The position numbers and the translations under genes are program-made. Shown here in pieces: positions 8,933 to 18,282 of a stretch of DNA of 35,020 nt. The stretch's first letter is position 1. The number at the start of each line of letters is the position of its first letter. Source of the stretch: JAWKNZ01 sp041391425. Its GTDB lineage: Bacteria > Bdellovibrionota_B > Oligoflexia > Oligoflexales > JAWKNZ01. The DNA lies in the NCBI GenBank assembly GCA_041391425.1, contig JAWKNZ010000023.1, positions 1 through 35,020 of the forward strand. Reading direction: 5' to 3'. A model generated the notes under the pieces. It was not told the DNA's origin. It saw only the letters and a list, made by a program, of their open reading frames with translations, and did not search any database.

Positions 8933-9633
8933 TGGAGGATTTCCTCATTCTTTCTGTTCTTTTGTGCTTTTGATTTAATCCATTCACGGATTTGATCAAT
9001 TTGACTTCCTTCCCAGGTAGCATCGGTTCTTTCATTTATGAACATGAGAAATAATGAATCGAGTGTTTTCATATACAGATTAGTCAATTCTATACGATTT
9101 TCTAGTTTAGAGAATTCATTATCATATGTATCATCATCTTCTTTTTGTACAGGTAATTGTAAAGATTTTGGGATCAATTGATCGTGAGCTAACGTTGCAG
9201 TAAATTCTCCATAGTTTGCAATATGAATCCCCAGTTTGAGCTCTTTGACAGTTTTCCCGCTCTCTAATGCTATGGCAGCTTCAGCGCTTTGGCTTGGATC
9301 GCCGTAGCGGATTAAGCTTTCTTCTTTTGTTTGGCCATTTGACTCAAGTAAAATTTTATCATCGATCCAGAGTTCTACTTTGATTTTATTCTTTTTATCC
9401 AAAGGAATTTCCAAGCTAGAGGAGGTGTCGGTTAGGTACCAGACCCAGGTGAGGAATTCTTTGCCTAAAAATAATTTGCTTTGAGCCAAATTTGATAGTT
9501 TTTCTAAATGTTCATTTTGAGTTTTTACCAAATTGTCCATAACTTGCGGATCTCCAATAATTTTTTCTAATGAGTTGAATGTGCGTAGCTGTGGATATCC
9601 TGTTGATACCATGTGCGTAACAGGTGGAAACAA
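8929..9633 (-). CDS. Conserved-looking protein of unknown function, first gene of YihY operon
   Basis: A 234-aa soluble acidic protein with no signal peptide or membrane segment. The start is probably the TTG at 9633; an ATG at 9612 (MVSTGYPQ) is an alternative, and neither has a strong ribosome site. The central part reads LFLGKEFLTWVWYLTD, then KVELWIDDKILLES, RYGDPSQSAEAAIALESGK and TATLAHDQLIPKSLQLP, and the end is rich in helices (ELTNLYMKTLDSLFLMFINER). This pattern resembles, from memory, RdgC-like proteins annotated in myxobacteria and relatives, but I could not verify it and do not assign that function. The gene overlaps the YihY gene by 4 bp, so the two are co-translated. Confidence 0.7.
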   Translation of the reverse strand: MFPPVTHMVSTGYPQLRTFNSLEKIIGDPQVMDNLVKTQNEHLEKLSNLAQSKLFLGKEFLTWVWYLTDTSSSLEIPLDKKNKIKVELWIDDKILLESNGQTKEESLIRYGDPSQSAEAAIALESGKTVKELKLGIHIANYGEFTATLAHDQLIPKSLQLPVQKEDDDTYDNEFSKLENRIELTNLYMKTLDSLFLMFINERTDATWEGSQIDQIREWIKSKAQKNRKNEEILH

Positions 9634-10081
9634 GCCATCAAACCCCAGGCCTTAATATGTAGAGCAGAGTTATAAGAGCTATTGCTTATATTCAGTTGTC
9701 TTTTCTCAGTCAGCTTTGAACCACCAGCTAACTACCGACCATTCAGTCATCAGTCAGATTTTTCTACAAATCACCAGCGGACATTATGACTTTCGTCTTA
9801 TCTTGAAAATGAGAGATGATTGTTTTCTTTTTCTCGATTTTTGTCAAGAAGGTAATTTTTTTGAGAATCTCAAAACTTTCTAATGCTTGAATATCAAGCT
9901 TTTTAAGATTCCGCTGGTGCTAGTGGAGTGATCGGTAGTAGAGCATCTTTTGCTGAAAGATGGCTTCTGATTATTGTCTCTGTTATTTAGCCTTTTAGGC
10001 TTTTATGATGCTGAGATGCTTCTTGTGTAATAGGTTATAGGGATTGGCCTGTAAATTTTCTAGACTGCTTGGCTGTTTTAG
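9634..10081. other. Gene-free stretch with an imperfect inverted repeat
   Basis: No convincing gene is present on either strand in these 448 bases. CACCAGCGGA near 9772 is repeated inverted as TCCGCTGGTG near 9911, and weaker matching extends outward (ACTACCGACCATT on the left against ACTACCGATCACT on the reverse of the right arm). GCTTGAATATCAAGC is a short palindrome between them. It may be a decayed MITE or a structured leader. Promoters for the divergent genes at 9633 and 10082 should lie here, but no clear boxes stand out. Confidence 0.4.
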
Positions 10082-10594
10082 ATGATACTCGTTATTATGA
10101 CACGGAAAAAAAAACGAAAAATTAAGCAATTGACTGCTAAAGAAGCTTCGTTTGGAGTTCACTTTGAAGACGAGGAGGATGCCAATCGCCTCTTGCAAGA
10201 GTATTTGGAGAAAGAAAGCTCTGAAGATTTGCTAAAGGCTAAGGGAGTTGTTGAAGAGATAAAGGAAAATACAACCGCGAGGAAGCTGGCAAGGAATAAA
10301 CAGTCGAAGGTTACCGTAGATTTACATGGGCTTACTTTGCAGGAAGCGAAATCTTATTTAGACGTAAAGATCGCATCGGCGTTCCAAATGGACTTATCTG
10401 AAATTGAATTTATGATTATTACAGGTAAAGGACGTCATAGTGACGAGGCTTATGGAATTTTGGCCCATGAGATCCACGATTATGTTGTTTTCAAGTATCG
10501 AAGTCGATTGATCCAAATTGAAGAATCTCCATCAAAGGTAAAGGTTAATGGTTTACCTATTCGAGGGCATTTTAAAGTTATTCTTTCCAGGTAG
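10082..10594 (+). CDS. Smr-domain protein
   Basis: Small protein ending in an Smr (MutS2 C-terminal-like) domain, a fold with nicking or RNA-cleaving endonuclease activity in characterised members. Length is 170 aa from the ATG at 10082 or 165 from the ATG at 10097 (MTRKKKRKI); the latter resembles stand-alone Smr proteins, which often open with a basic Lys/Arg tail. The N-terminal about 80 residues are charged and helical. The Smr domain begins at VDLHGLTLQEAKSYL and contains the family loop as ITGKGRHS, followed by LAHEIHDYV. No operon partner is obvious; the TPR-protein gene follows 224 bp downstream of the stop. Confidence 0.85.
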   Translation: MILVIMTRKKKRKIKQLTAKEASFGVHFEDEEDANRLLQEYLEKESSEDLLKAKGVVEEIKENTTARKLARNKQSKVTVDLHGLTLQEAKSYLDVKIASAFQMDLSEIEFMIITGKGRHSDEAYGILAHEIHDYVVFKYRSRLIQIEESPSKVKVNGLPIRGHFKVILSR

Positions 10595-10818
10595 CTTATA
10601 AATGACCATATTATGTGATTTTTGAAAGGTATTTTCGGTTAAATTTTTAAATTGTTAAAAATTTGAATTATTTTTACAGTGCTGTTTTTTCTAGGTTTGA
10701 TCTGGTTTTTTGTGCTTATAACTTCTCTTCTCTTCTCTTCTTGGTTCTTATTGGGAGGGAGTTTAAGTTAAGAATGTTAATATTCCCACCGATGTACATA
10801 TTTGGGAGGGAACTATTC

Positions 10819-13107
10819 GTGACGTCTAAGAAAAAGCCGATCTTTAAATTAAAAAACATTGATACGGAATTTAGCCGTCTAATGAAAAATGGTGGTAAAG
10901 ATCTTTCATCCAATCAGTTTCAACAATCTAATGACTCAAATAAAATTAATAAAAATGATCCAAATGAGGCTAAAAATAATTTCCGTTTGCAAGATGGTTT
11001 GACAGACGCACAGCCTTTGAGACCTCAATTTTCTTCTCAAAATGGTCAGCAAGAGCTACCTCTAAAAAAAGGTGTATCTGAGGGGAAGAAGAGCGAAAAT
11101 CCTTCGTCTTCCAAACAGTTTCATGCATCTGATAGTTTAAATGAGGGCGAAAGCCAGATTTTAGGAAGTCGACTCTCTAGGAAACTAGAAACAGGTATTC
11201 TTGAATATAGTATTATAGAGGAGGGTGGAGAGAAAGAAAAGTCCCACATAAGTTTTAGCCCAACAGTTGATTTAGACAGGTTGCGGCAAGGGAAAGTAGC
11301 TGATAGAAAGGCTCCTCGTCGACCAGCTTCCGACTTTAGATCAGAGCATGGATTTCGCCAAGCACAATCAGATCCATATATTGCAAGACGAAAAAATTTT
11401 ATTGTATTTACTATGACAGTAATTGTTTGCCTTCTAGCATATGTGTTTTTTACGAATAAGCCACTTCAGAAGATTGTTTTGGAGTTTGCTATTGAGACAG
11501 TCGACGATATTAAAGGCAAAATTTTAAGAGATAGCAATAAATCTCAAATAAAAAAAACTAGCAAACGCCATAAAGGGCTATCTGATTCTACAATTGTAGA
11601 GGAGATGCGCCAGGCATTGGCGACAGATAATTGTGGTATGATTACACAAGTTGGATTGAAAGGTGTGAAGAGTAGAAGTTTGAGTGTGATGTCTAGAGTT
11701 AGAGTTGCTGATTGTTTTCAAGTAAAAAATAATTCGACTGATGCTAATATTGTTTTGAAATCAGTGAAAACAGATATGCTGAAAATGAGCGATACTACTA
11801 TCAAAAATAGTATGATTAAGGGCACAGGCTATGGCGAAGGCTACTTGCTTTCTATATTGATTTTAATTTCACAAGGCAGGATTGATGATGCCCTATTATT
11901 CGGAAAAAATAGATGTTTAAGTTGGAAATTTTCTCCAACTTGTGTTGGGAAAATCTTGCTGATGGCAATGAGTGGTAAGTTAAATGTTGCAAATTCTGGT
12001 TATAAGATGATTGCTCCTGGTTCGGCAAGAGGAGCAGAGGTGAGTCGAGCCTATTATTATTATGCGGGCGGTAGGTTAGCATCATTGCAAGGACAGTCTA
12101 GTGCAAGTGATGAAAGGTATTCAAAAGCTTCTAGACTGTCTACAAAATCGAACGCTGCTTTGTCGAAAGAGATTTATAACGCTTGGAGTTTGGATCTGTA
12201 TCTTAGAAAGGATACTGCTAATCTTACTAAACTTGCTCACAAATTAAGGCAAAATCCGACAAAGGTGAGTGAAGAAGATATTATGTGGAAGATTTTACTT
12301 TATAAAAGTTTAATTGATCCCAAACAAGGCTCTAAAAATCTAAAAAAATTTTTTGAGCATCAATCTACCGGTTATAAGGTGAGAGGAGATTATGAATTTG
12401 CTCTTGCAATTGGCTCAGATTCTATTCGCTGGAATTTAAGTCGACCTTATAGCGCTTTTTTATCCGAAATTAATGGATATTTGAGAACAAGACAGCATGC
12501 CTCTTCAGCAATTATGTCTAGGCTAGACTTGTGGAATATTAGATCTAATATTGCTTTAGGTCAATATGATCGCACTTTTAGAATGATTGAAAATTATGAA
12601 AAAAGGTATGGTAAGTCGTATCTTACTAGGCATATTAAGGGAATTGCTTATATGAATTTAAATGGTCATTCTAGTTCTCAGTTACTGGCCGCAAGAGAAT
12701 TTCGTGCGTCGATTAGTAAACGTCCTAATTGGCAAGGTTATTATGGTTTGGCTATCTCTCTTCTCCACGCTGAGGAACTGCGTGCGGCTTGGCAAGCTAT
12801 AAAAAAGCTCGAAAGGATGGTGACTACTAATGTTGGAAAAAAATGGCATGCATTAGCTTTAGCTGAATATCTTATTGCTGATGGGAAGGCAAAAGGTGCT
12901 CTCGAATTGATACATAAAATTTTGGCTAGTGACCCCAATTCAATAACAGCTTGGGAAATTAAGGCGGTTGCGCATCGAAAATTGATCCAAGCTCACGAAG
13001 CTCGCCGTGCTCAACAGAAAGCAGATTCATTACATCAAACTATAGGGTATCTAAACTCTGATGAAGGTATAAATTCACCAATTGGCCCTTTGGCTCTTAT
13101 CCAGTAA
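10819..13107 (+). CDS. Single-pass membrane-anchored TPR-repeat protein
   Basis: The reading frame is open from 10663, but GTG 10819 is preferred: GGGAGGGA lies 6-7 nt upstream, and the first 52 residues of the longer frame look like translated non-coding DNA. The 762-aa product has a polar, Ser/Gln/Asn/Lys-rich, probably disordered cytoplasmic region (about 1-190), one membrane helix about 192-214 (FIVFTMTVIVCLLAYVFF), then a long helical region of degenerate tetratricopeptide repeats to the C-terminus (for example YYYYAGGRLASLQGQSSAS, IKGIAYMNLNGHSSSQLLAA, GYYGLAISLLHAEELRAAW and ITAWEIKAVAHRKL). Orientation suggests the TPR part is periplasmic. TPRs are protein-interaction scaffolds; partners are not evident. 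I do not recognise a named family. Confidence 0.8.
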   Translation: MTSKKKPIFKLKNIDTEFSRLMKNGGKDLSSNQFQQSNDSNKINKNDPNEAKNNFRLQDGLTDAQPLRPQFSSQNGQQELPLKKGVSEGKKSENPSSSKQFHASDSLNEGESQILGSRLSRKLETGILEYSIIEEGGEKEKSHISFSPTVDLDRLRQGKVADRKAPRRPASDFRSEHGFRQAQSDPYIARRKNFIVFTMTVIVCLLAYVFFTNKPLQKIVLEFAIETVDDIKGKILRDSNKSQIKKTSKRHKGLSDSTIVEEMRQALATDNCGMITQVGLKGVKSRSLSVMSRVRVADCFQVKNNSTDANIVLKSVKTDMLKMSDTTIKNSMIKGTGYGEGYLLSILILISQGRIDDALLFGKNRCLSWKFSPTCVGKILLMAMSGKLNVANSGYKMIAPGSARGAEVSRAYYYYAGGRLASLQGQSSASDERYSKASRLSTKSNAALSKEIYNAWSLDLYLRKDTANLTKLAHKLRQNPTKVSEEDIMWKILLYKSLIDPKQGSKNLKKFFEHQSTGYKVRGDYEFALAIGSDSIRWNLSRPYSAFLSEINGYLRTRQHASSAIMSRLDLWNIRSNIALGQYDRTFRMIENYEKRYGKSYLTRHIKGIAYMNLNGHSSSQLLAAREFRASISKRPNWQGYYGLAISLLHAEELRAAWQAIKKLERMVTTNVGKKWHALALAEYLIADGKAKGALELIHKILASDPNSITAWEIKAVAHRKLIQAHEARRAQQKADSLHQTIGYLNSDEGINSPIGPLALIQ

Positions 13108-13328
13108 TATCAACTTTTGTGGCATATTTGGATATAATAATCATTCTTATCCGATATTTGCTTATTTTTGATTACATTTTTTTTGAAAATTGTCTATTAT
13201 TTTAGGTAATTATATTTGTTCATGAAGAGCCTCTGTTCAATCTTTTATAAAAATGTCATGATGCGTCTAATATTATTAGGCTGAGGAAAATAGGACCTCT
13301 TTCTGAGAATTTAGAAAAGGATGTATTT

Positions 13329-14285
13329 ATGGTATTCCAAAAAACTTATGAGCTGCAAATTTCGTTTTCTGGAGATGCTAAGGAAGTGAACGAGCAAAAG
13401 CAGTTACTCCTAGCATGGTTACCTGCAAATGGAGTTGAAAGTTTTGTTGAGGGTACCCTTGATTCTTTAGATTTGGATCCTGATTATTATAATGAACATG
13501 GTGATTACTATGATCAATTCGGTGGTAGTCATTGTCCCGTATCTATATTTGATTATGATTTATCGTCGTTAAAAGAAATTCAAGTTAAATTGGAAAGGGA
13601 TTTTAAAGGTAAATTGAAGATTGAAAATTTTTCTCAGGAAACTTCCACATGGAAAGAAGGGTGGAAGGAAAGCTTTACTCCTTTGGAGACTAATAGATTT
13701 TATATATACCCCCCTTGGGAAAAGCCAGATTCCACAACAGGTAAAATCCCTATGGAAATTGAACCAGGGATGGCATTTGGTACTGGTCAGCACGCTACGA
13801 CTCAGCTTTGTTTACAGCAAATAGAATCGATTGCGTCGCGGGGAGGCGATATTGCTAATCTACGTTTTATGGATATTGGTACTGGTAGTGGAATATTAGC
13901 TATTGCCGCAAAAAAGTTAGGCTTTAATCACGTTAATGCGACTGATATTGAAGCCGCAGCTGTACATGCGGCGCAAGATAATGCTCAGGTCAACAATGTA
14001 GAAGTTAATTTATGGAAAGGCAGTGTCCCGGTACCGGCTGATGAAAGAGATGATTTTCACACTCCATATGATATTGTTGTCGCAAATATTTTAATTGTTG
14101 TTTTGGAGCGTATTATCTTTGATCTTTCAGAAATAACTGTTAGCGGAGGGTTGTTAGTCTTGTCAGGTTTGATAAGAGAGCAGGAGTCTTCGATGATAGA
14201 AATGGCGGAGGAAGTAGGATTTGGCCTAGTCGAAAAGCACTATGATGGTGACTGGGTTTGTTTAGAGTTAGAAAAATTACAATGA
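13329..14285 (+). CDS. prmA: Ribosomal protein L11 methyltransferase
   Basis: SAM-dependent trimethylation of ribosomal protein L11 is the role of this family. An AAAAGGA motif lies about 7 nt before the ATG. The 318-aa protein (family about 290-310) has the PrmA signature IPMEIEPGMAFGTGQHATT, SAM motif I FMDIGTGSGILAIAAKKLG (about residue 180), DIEAAAVHAAQDNAQVN, and the catalytic-region motif DIVVANILIVVLERI followed by LVLSGLIREQES. The N-terminal region carries a typical L11-recognition domain with an acidic, Tyr-rich insert near residues 48-70 (YYNEHGDYYDQFGG). The stop overlaps the start of rsmE as ATGA, making a two-gene rRNA/ribosome-modification operon, an arrangement common in bacteria. 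Confidence 0.93.
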   Translation: MVFQKTYELQISFSGDAKEVNEQKQLLLAWLPANGVESFVEGTLDSLDLDPDYYNEHGDYYDQFGGSHCPVSIFDYDLSSLKEIQVKLERDFKGKLKIENFSQETSTWKEGWKESFTPLETNRFYIYPPWEKPDSTTGKIPMEIEPGMAFGTGQHATTQLCLQQIESIASRGGDIANLRFMDIGTGSGILAIAAKKLGFNHVNATDIEAAAVHAAQDNAQVNNVEVNLWKGSVPVPADERDDFHTPYDIVVANILIVVLERIIFDLSEITVSGGLLVLSGLIREQESSMIEMAEEVGFGLVEKHYDGDWVCLELEKLQ

Positions 14286-15025
14286 GCCATAAATATAGAT
14301 TTATTGCCGATTTTAGTACGGAGCAAGATGAAAAGAATTCGTGGTTTATTCGCTCTGAAGAACTGAGGCATTTGAAAAAGGTTTTGAGGCTTAAGGTGGG
14401 AGACGCCGTTGAAGTATTCGATGGATGTGGGAACTTTGGCGATGGTGTGATTGTCTCTATTGATGAGGCTGTGGCCCAAGTTTTAGTGAAAGAGCCAAAA
14501 TTTTTAGATTTTCCTTCGTCTCCTCTATATGTCGTGATGGGAGCGTTAAAAAGTGGCGGTGTCGATGATTTATTGCCTCCGCTTGTAGAACTCGGTGCCG
14601 ATCATATTCATGTTTTTTTACAGAAAAATAACGAAAAAGTACGTATCCACGAAAAAGTTCAGAAGCGTTGGGAGCGTATTATCTGTTCAAGTAGTAAACA
14701 GTCCAAGCGAGCATGGCTACCGGCTGTGCATGCATGGCACGGGTTGGGTCACTGCTTGGACTTTATAGATGGTTGCATATTTGCAAATGCTAATAAGTTT
14801 GTTTTTTTGCCCGAATCTAGTGCAAATGTCTTGCAGGTCACTTTACAGGATGGTGCTAATGTGGCTGTTTTTGGCGGTGAAAAAGGATTTGATAGTGATG
14901 AGTTAAGTTTACTCGCATGCCGTCGGTTTCTTGATGTTTCTCTGGGCGTAAATATTTTGCGTGCCACTACTGCGGTAGTTGTCGGTAGTGCTTTACTCGC
15001 TTTGCGTGGAAATCTGCGTGAGTAA
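14282..15025 (+). CDS. rsmE: 16S rRNA m3U1498 methyltransferase RsmE, divergent motifs
   Basis: SPOUT-class methyltransferase expected to modify U1498 of 16S rRNA. The start ATG overlaps the prmA stop (ATGA); an upstream in-frame start at 14258 is less likely. The 247-aa protein has the N-terminal PUA-like part (YRFIADFSTEQ, LRHLKKVLRLKVGDAVEVFDG) and the knot domain (GALKSGGVDDLLPPLVELGA, SSSKQSKRAWLP). The C-terminal SAM-binding loops deviate: FGGEKGF stands where the family has IGPEGGF, and LGVNILRATTA stands where it has LG-RILRTETA. Position beside prmA and overall order support orthology; altered loops leave open whether activity is normal. Confidence 0.85.
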   Translation: MSHKYRFIADFSTEQDEKNSWFIRSEELRHLKKVLRLKVGDAVEVFDGCGNFGDGVIVSIDEAVAQVLVKEPKFLDFPSSPLYVVMGALKSGGVDDLLPPLVELGADHIHVFLQKNNEKVRIHEKVQKRWERIICSSSKQSKRAWLPAVHAWHGLGHCLDFIDGCIFANANKFVFLPESSANVLQVTLQDGANVAVFGGEKGFDSDELSLLACRRFLDVSLGVNILRATTAVVVGSALLALRGNLRE

Positions 15026-15300
15026 TAAGATTTGACCTTTTATTCTACCATATTTAATTTTGATTAATATATAAACATACTTGTTTAATTTTGATCCACT
15101 TTAACTTACCTTGATAATTTTATATTATGTTTTTCGTACAGTTATAAAATTCAGTGCTATGATATTGCTTCTATAATTAGATTAAGTAACTTAGCTTTGT
15201 ATAGAGGGCAATTTACTTGGATTTGGTGATAGTTGGTTGAATGATAGCTTAGGTTGGTAGAATATAACGTCGGCTTTTTGGTTGAATGTGGAGCTCTTCG

Positions 15301-15918
15301 ATGAAGAATGTGAATGCTACTAGTAGAAGAGGCGGAATTAAATCCTGGTTGGTTGAACCCTATCGCCAGATAAAACTAGGGTTGCTGTTTTTATTGTTAA
15401 ACCTGTTGTTTGCTATTTTAATTTTTCTGGTGTTTGGTTATTACGTCATCGACATGTACGATGCTATGTCTGGGATTGTTAAGTTGCTCTCTTTGGAGCA
15501 AGGCCCGCAAATGCTAAAGAAGTTTATTTCGCCTATGGCTGTAGGTGGGGGAGTAGTTATAGCATTTGTTATTGCGACCTTGATTCTTTCTATTCGGTAT
15601 ACGCATCAGATTTATGGACCTCTTGTTTCTATTCAGCGTTTTTTAGATGAGCTGCTTGCTGGGAAAAAACCTAAGAGGATATATTTGAGATCTTCAGATC
15701 AGTTGCAGGAACTTGCTGAAAAATTAAATAGCGTAGCTGAGAGAATGGTCGAGGACGGTAGGGAAGGACCTTTAGTATCAATCCATAGATTTTTAGATGG
15801 GTTGATAGAGGGTAAGTCTGTAAAGAAAATACAACTGCGAGAAGGGGATCCTTATTATGAGCTTGCGGAAAAGCTCAATGCATTGGCAGATGAGTTGCCA
15901 CGCAAAAGTGACGGCTAA
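15301..15918 (+). CDS. Two-TM membrane protein with duplicated HAMP-like module
   Basis: Start placed at ATG 15301, with GGAG 7 nt upstream; an in-frame ATG at 15286 has no ribosome site. The 205-aa product has two membrane helices (about residues 20-45, LLFLLLNLLFAILIFLVFGY, and about 78-100, GGGVVIAFVIATLILSI). After them come two similar cytoplasmic segments of about 44 residues starting at residues 106 and 156: GPLVSIQRFLDELLAGK... and GPLVSIHRFLDGLIEGK..., each ending in LAEKLN(S/A)-(V/L)A. This resembles a HAMP linker, which normally couples a sensor to a kinase or chemoreceptor domain, but no output domain follows. Possibly an accessory or regulatory membrane protein. No named family recognised. 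It is followed 81 bp downstream by aconitase. Confidence 0.75.
   Translation: MKNVNATSRRGGIKSWLVEPYRQIKLGLLFLLLNLLFAILIFLVFGYYVIDMYDAMSGIVKLLSLEQGPQMLKKFISPMAVGGGVVIAFVIATLILSIRYTHQIYGPLVSIQRFLDELLAGKKPKRIYLRSSDQLQELAEKLNSVAERMVEDGREGPLVSIHRFLDGLIEGKSVKKIQLREGDPYYELAEKLNALADELPRKSDG
15616..15897 (+). repeat. In-frame tandem duplication (150-bp offset) inside HAMP-like gene
   Basis: Segments beginning at 15616 and 15766 encode similar protein stretches exactly 50 codons apart. The DNA is diverged by synonymous and conservative changes (for example CTTGTTTCTATTCAGCG against TTAGTATCAATCCATAG), so the duplication is old and kept at protein level. Confidence 0.7.
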
Positions 15919-15999
15919 CTGATACGTTAACGAATATATGCTCGAATGAAATAGATTCGAAGTAGGTGTTTCTTCTGAAATCTAAGAAAGGTTTAGAAA

Positions 16000-18265
16000 A
16001 TGGATAAACGAGTTGAGACGACCCCAGAGATGGTTGAAAAACATTACAAAACATTGCAAAACAAGACCTCTCGCTATCGCAAGGATCTTGGCCGTGGATT
16101 AACCTTAACGGAAAAGATCCTTTTTAGTCATTTAGACAACGATACCGATGTTCAAGAAATAAAGCGGGGGCGTAGTTTTGTGATGTTGCGTCCGGATCGT
16201 GTCGCTATGCAGGATGCAACGGCGCAAATGGCGGTCCTCCAGTTTATTCAATCGGGCAAACGTTCTGTTGCTGTACCAAGCAGCGTACATTGTGACCACC
16301 TTATTCGTGCTCATATGGGTGTTAAAAGTGATATGAGGGTGGCAAATGAAGAAAATGCAGAGGTTTTTAACTTCTTAAAATCTGCTTCTCAAAAGTATGG
16401 TATTGGCTTTTGGGGGCCAGGTGCTGGCATTATCCATCAAGTAGTTTTGGAAAATTATGCATTTCCTGGCGGTATGATGATTGGCACCGACTCACATACA
16501 CCAAATGCGGGTGGTTTTGGGTATGCTTGCTATTGGAGTTGGTGGTGCAGATGCTGTTGATGTAATGGCGGGAATGCCCTGGGAGCTCTTAAATCCGTCG
16601 ATTGTAGGGATTCATTTGAAGGGCAGGTTGAATGGCTGGACAGCGCCTAAAGATGTTATTTTAAAAGTATTAGAGCAGCTTACGGTTAAAGGCGGAACCA
16701 ATAGAATTATGGAATATTTTGGGGAAGGCGCTTCCTCTATGAGCTGCACAGGAAAAGCGACAATTACAAATATGGGAGCAGAGTTGGGTGCAACGACCTC
16801 GACTTTTCCATATGATGATAGCATGTCGGTCTATTTGCGCGCTACTGGTCGGGCAGAGCTGGCAGAGCTGGCGGATCAATATGCAGAACACTTACGTCCT
16901 GACCCTGAAGTTTTGGCTGATCCAAGTCGATATTATGATGAAGTGATCGAAATTGATCTTTCTACATTGGAGCCTTATATCGTAGGGCCACATTCGCCGG
17001 ATAAAGCACGTCCTGTTTCTAAAATGCGAGATGAAGTTCGTAGTGAAGGGTATCCTGAAAAACTAAGTGCAACATTGATCGGAAGTTGTACAAATTCTTC
17101 TTATGAAGATATTTTCCGTGCTGCTTCGATTGCTAAGGTTGCACTGGAGCATGGAATTAAGGCCAAATGTCCTTTGTATGTTTCTCCTGGATCTGTGCAA
17201 GTTTTTGAGACGGTTAGAAGAGATGGCTTGTTAGATATCCTTGAAAGATTTGGTGCGGTTGTATTGGCAAATGCCTGTGGCCCTTGTATTGGTCAATGGA
17301 AAAGGGATGATATAAAGGCTGGAGAAAAAAACTCTATTGTAACTTCTTTTAATCGTAACTTCCGTGGCCGTAATGATGCAAATCCTGAGACATTCGGTTT
17401 TATAAGTAGTCCTGATATGGTGATTGCATACGCTGCATCTGGAAGCCTGAGCTTTAATCCTTTAACAGACACTCTTAAAGGGGGAAATGGCGAAGAGGTT
17501 CGTTTACCTGAGCCTAATGGTCCGGCTTTGCCTGAGGAAGGGTTTGTTTCCTCACAAGAAGGTTATTTAGATCCGGCGGCGGATGGTAGCTCTTTAGTTG
17601 TCGAAGTTAAAGCTGATAGTGAGAGATTAGAGCTTTTGAAACCATTTATCAAGTGGGATGGGAAAGACTTTAGAGATCACTTATTATTGGTGAAAGTTTC
17701 AGGGAAGTGTACCACTGATCATATTTCTCCTGCCGGTAAATGGCTCCGCTTCCGTGGGCACTTAGACCGTATCAGTGATAATATGCTTTTGGGCGCAAAT
17801 AATGCCTTCTACGACAAAGTTGGAGAAGGACGTAATGCATTAGATGGGAGTACGGCCACTTTGACTTCGATTGCACGTAAATACAAGGAAGCGGGCAGAC
17901 GTTGGATTGTTGTTGGCGATGAGAATTACGGTGAAGGCTCTAGCCGTGAACATGCTGCGATGTCTCCTAGGTTCTTAGGGGCGAGCGCAGTTTTAGTAAA
18001 AAGTTTTGCGCGTATTCATGAAACTAACCTCAAGAAGCAGGGTGTTCTTGCATTGACATTCGCTAATGCGGATGATTATGAGAAGGTTAAAGAAGGGGAT
18101 CAAATTTCAGTTGAAGGTTTGGCTGATTTTGCGCCTGGGCGTAATTTGGCAGTCGTCCTTAAGCATAATGATGGTAGCGTTGATCAAATTGAGGCATCCC
18201 ATTCTTATAATAAGGAGCAAATTGATTGGTTTAAAGCTGGCTCGGCATTGAATTTGATTGGGTGA
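16000..18265 (+). pseudogene. Mitochondrial-type aconitate hydratase with one frameshift
   Basis: [4Fe-4S] enzyme interconverting citrate and isocitrate in the TCA cycle. A ribosome site AAAGG precedes the ATG. Residues 1-174 lie in one frame up to GTDSHTPNAGGFG; the rest (MLAIGVGGADAVDVMAG... to the end) lies one base later. One extra base at 16519-16522 (GGG-T-ATG; removing one G or the T restores GGFGMLAIG) splits the gene. Otherwise about 754 residues, the usual length. Cluster cysteines are visible in IGSCTNSSYEDI and ANACGPCIGQW; the swivel domain has KCTTDHISPAGKW and GDENYGEGSSREHAAMSPR. The sequence fits the mitochondrial-type aconitase group rather than AcnA/IRP1 or AcnB. Whether this is a sequencing error or a real loss cannot be told here. 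Confidence 0.9.
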
Positions 18266-18282
18266 GGAGAGTAGTTGACTTT

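Noticed and set aside
10663..10818. N-terminal extension of the TPR protein, which would begin with a hydrophobic segment
   Set aside because: GTG 10819 has a strong GGGAGGGA ribosome site; the extension looks like translated AT-rich leader.
16481..16560. Programmed frameshift in aconitase
   Set aside because: No known slippery heptamer or downstream stimulatory structure is apparent, and aconitase is not known for recoding; a sequencing error or mutation is simpler.
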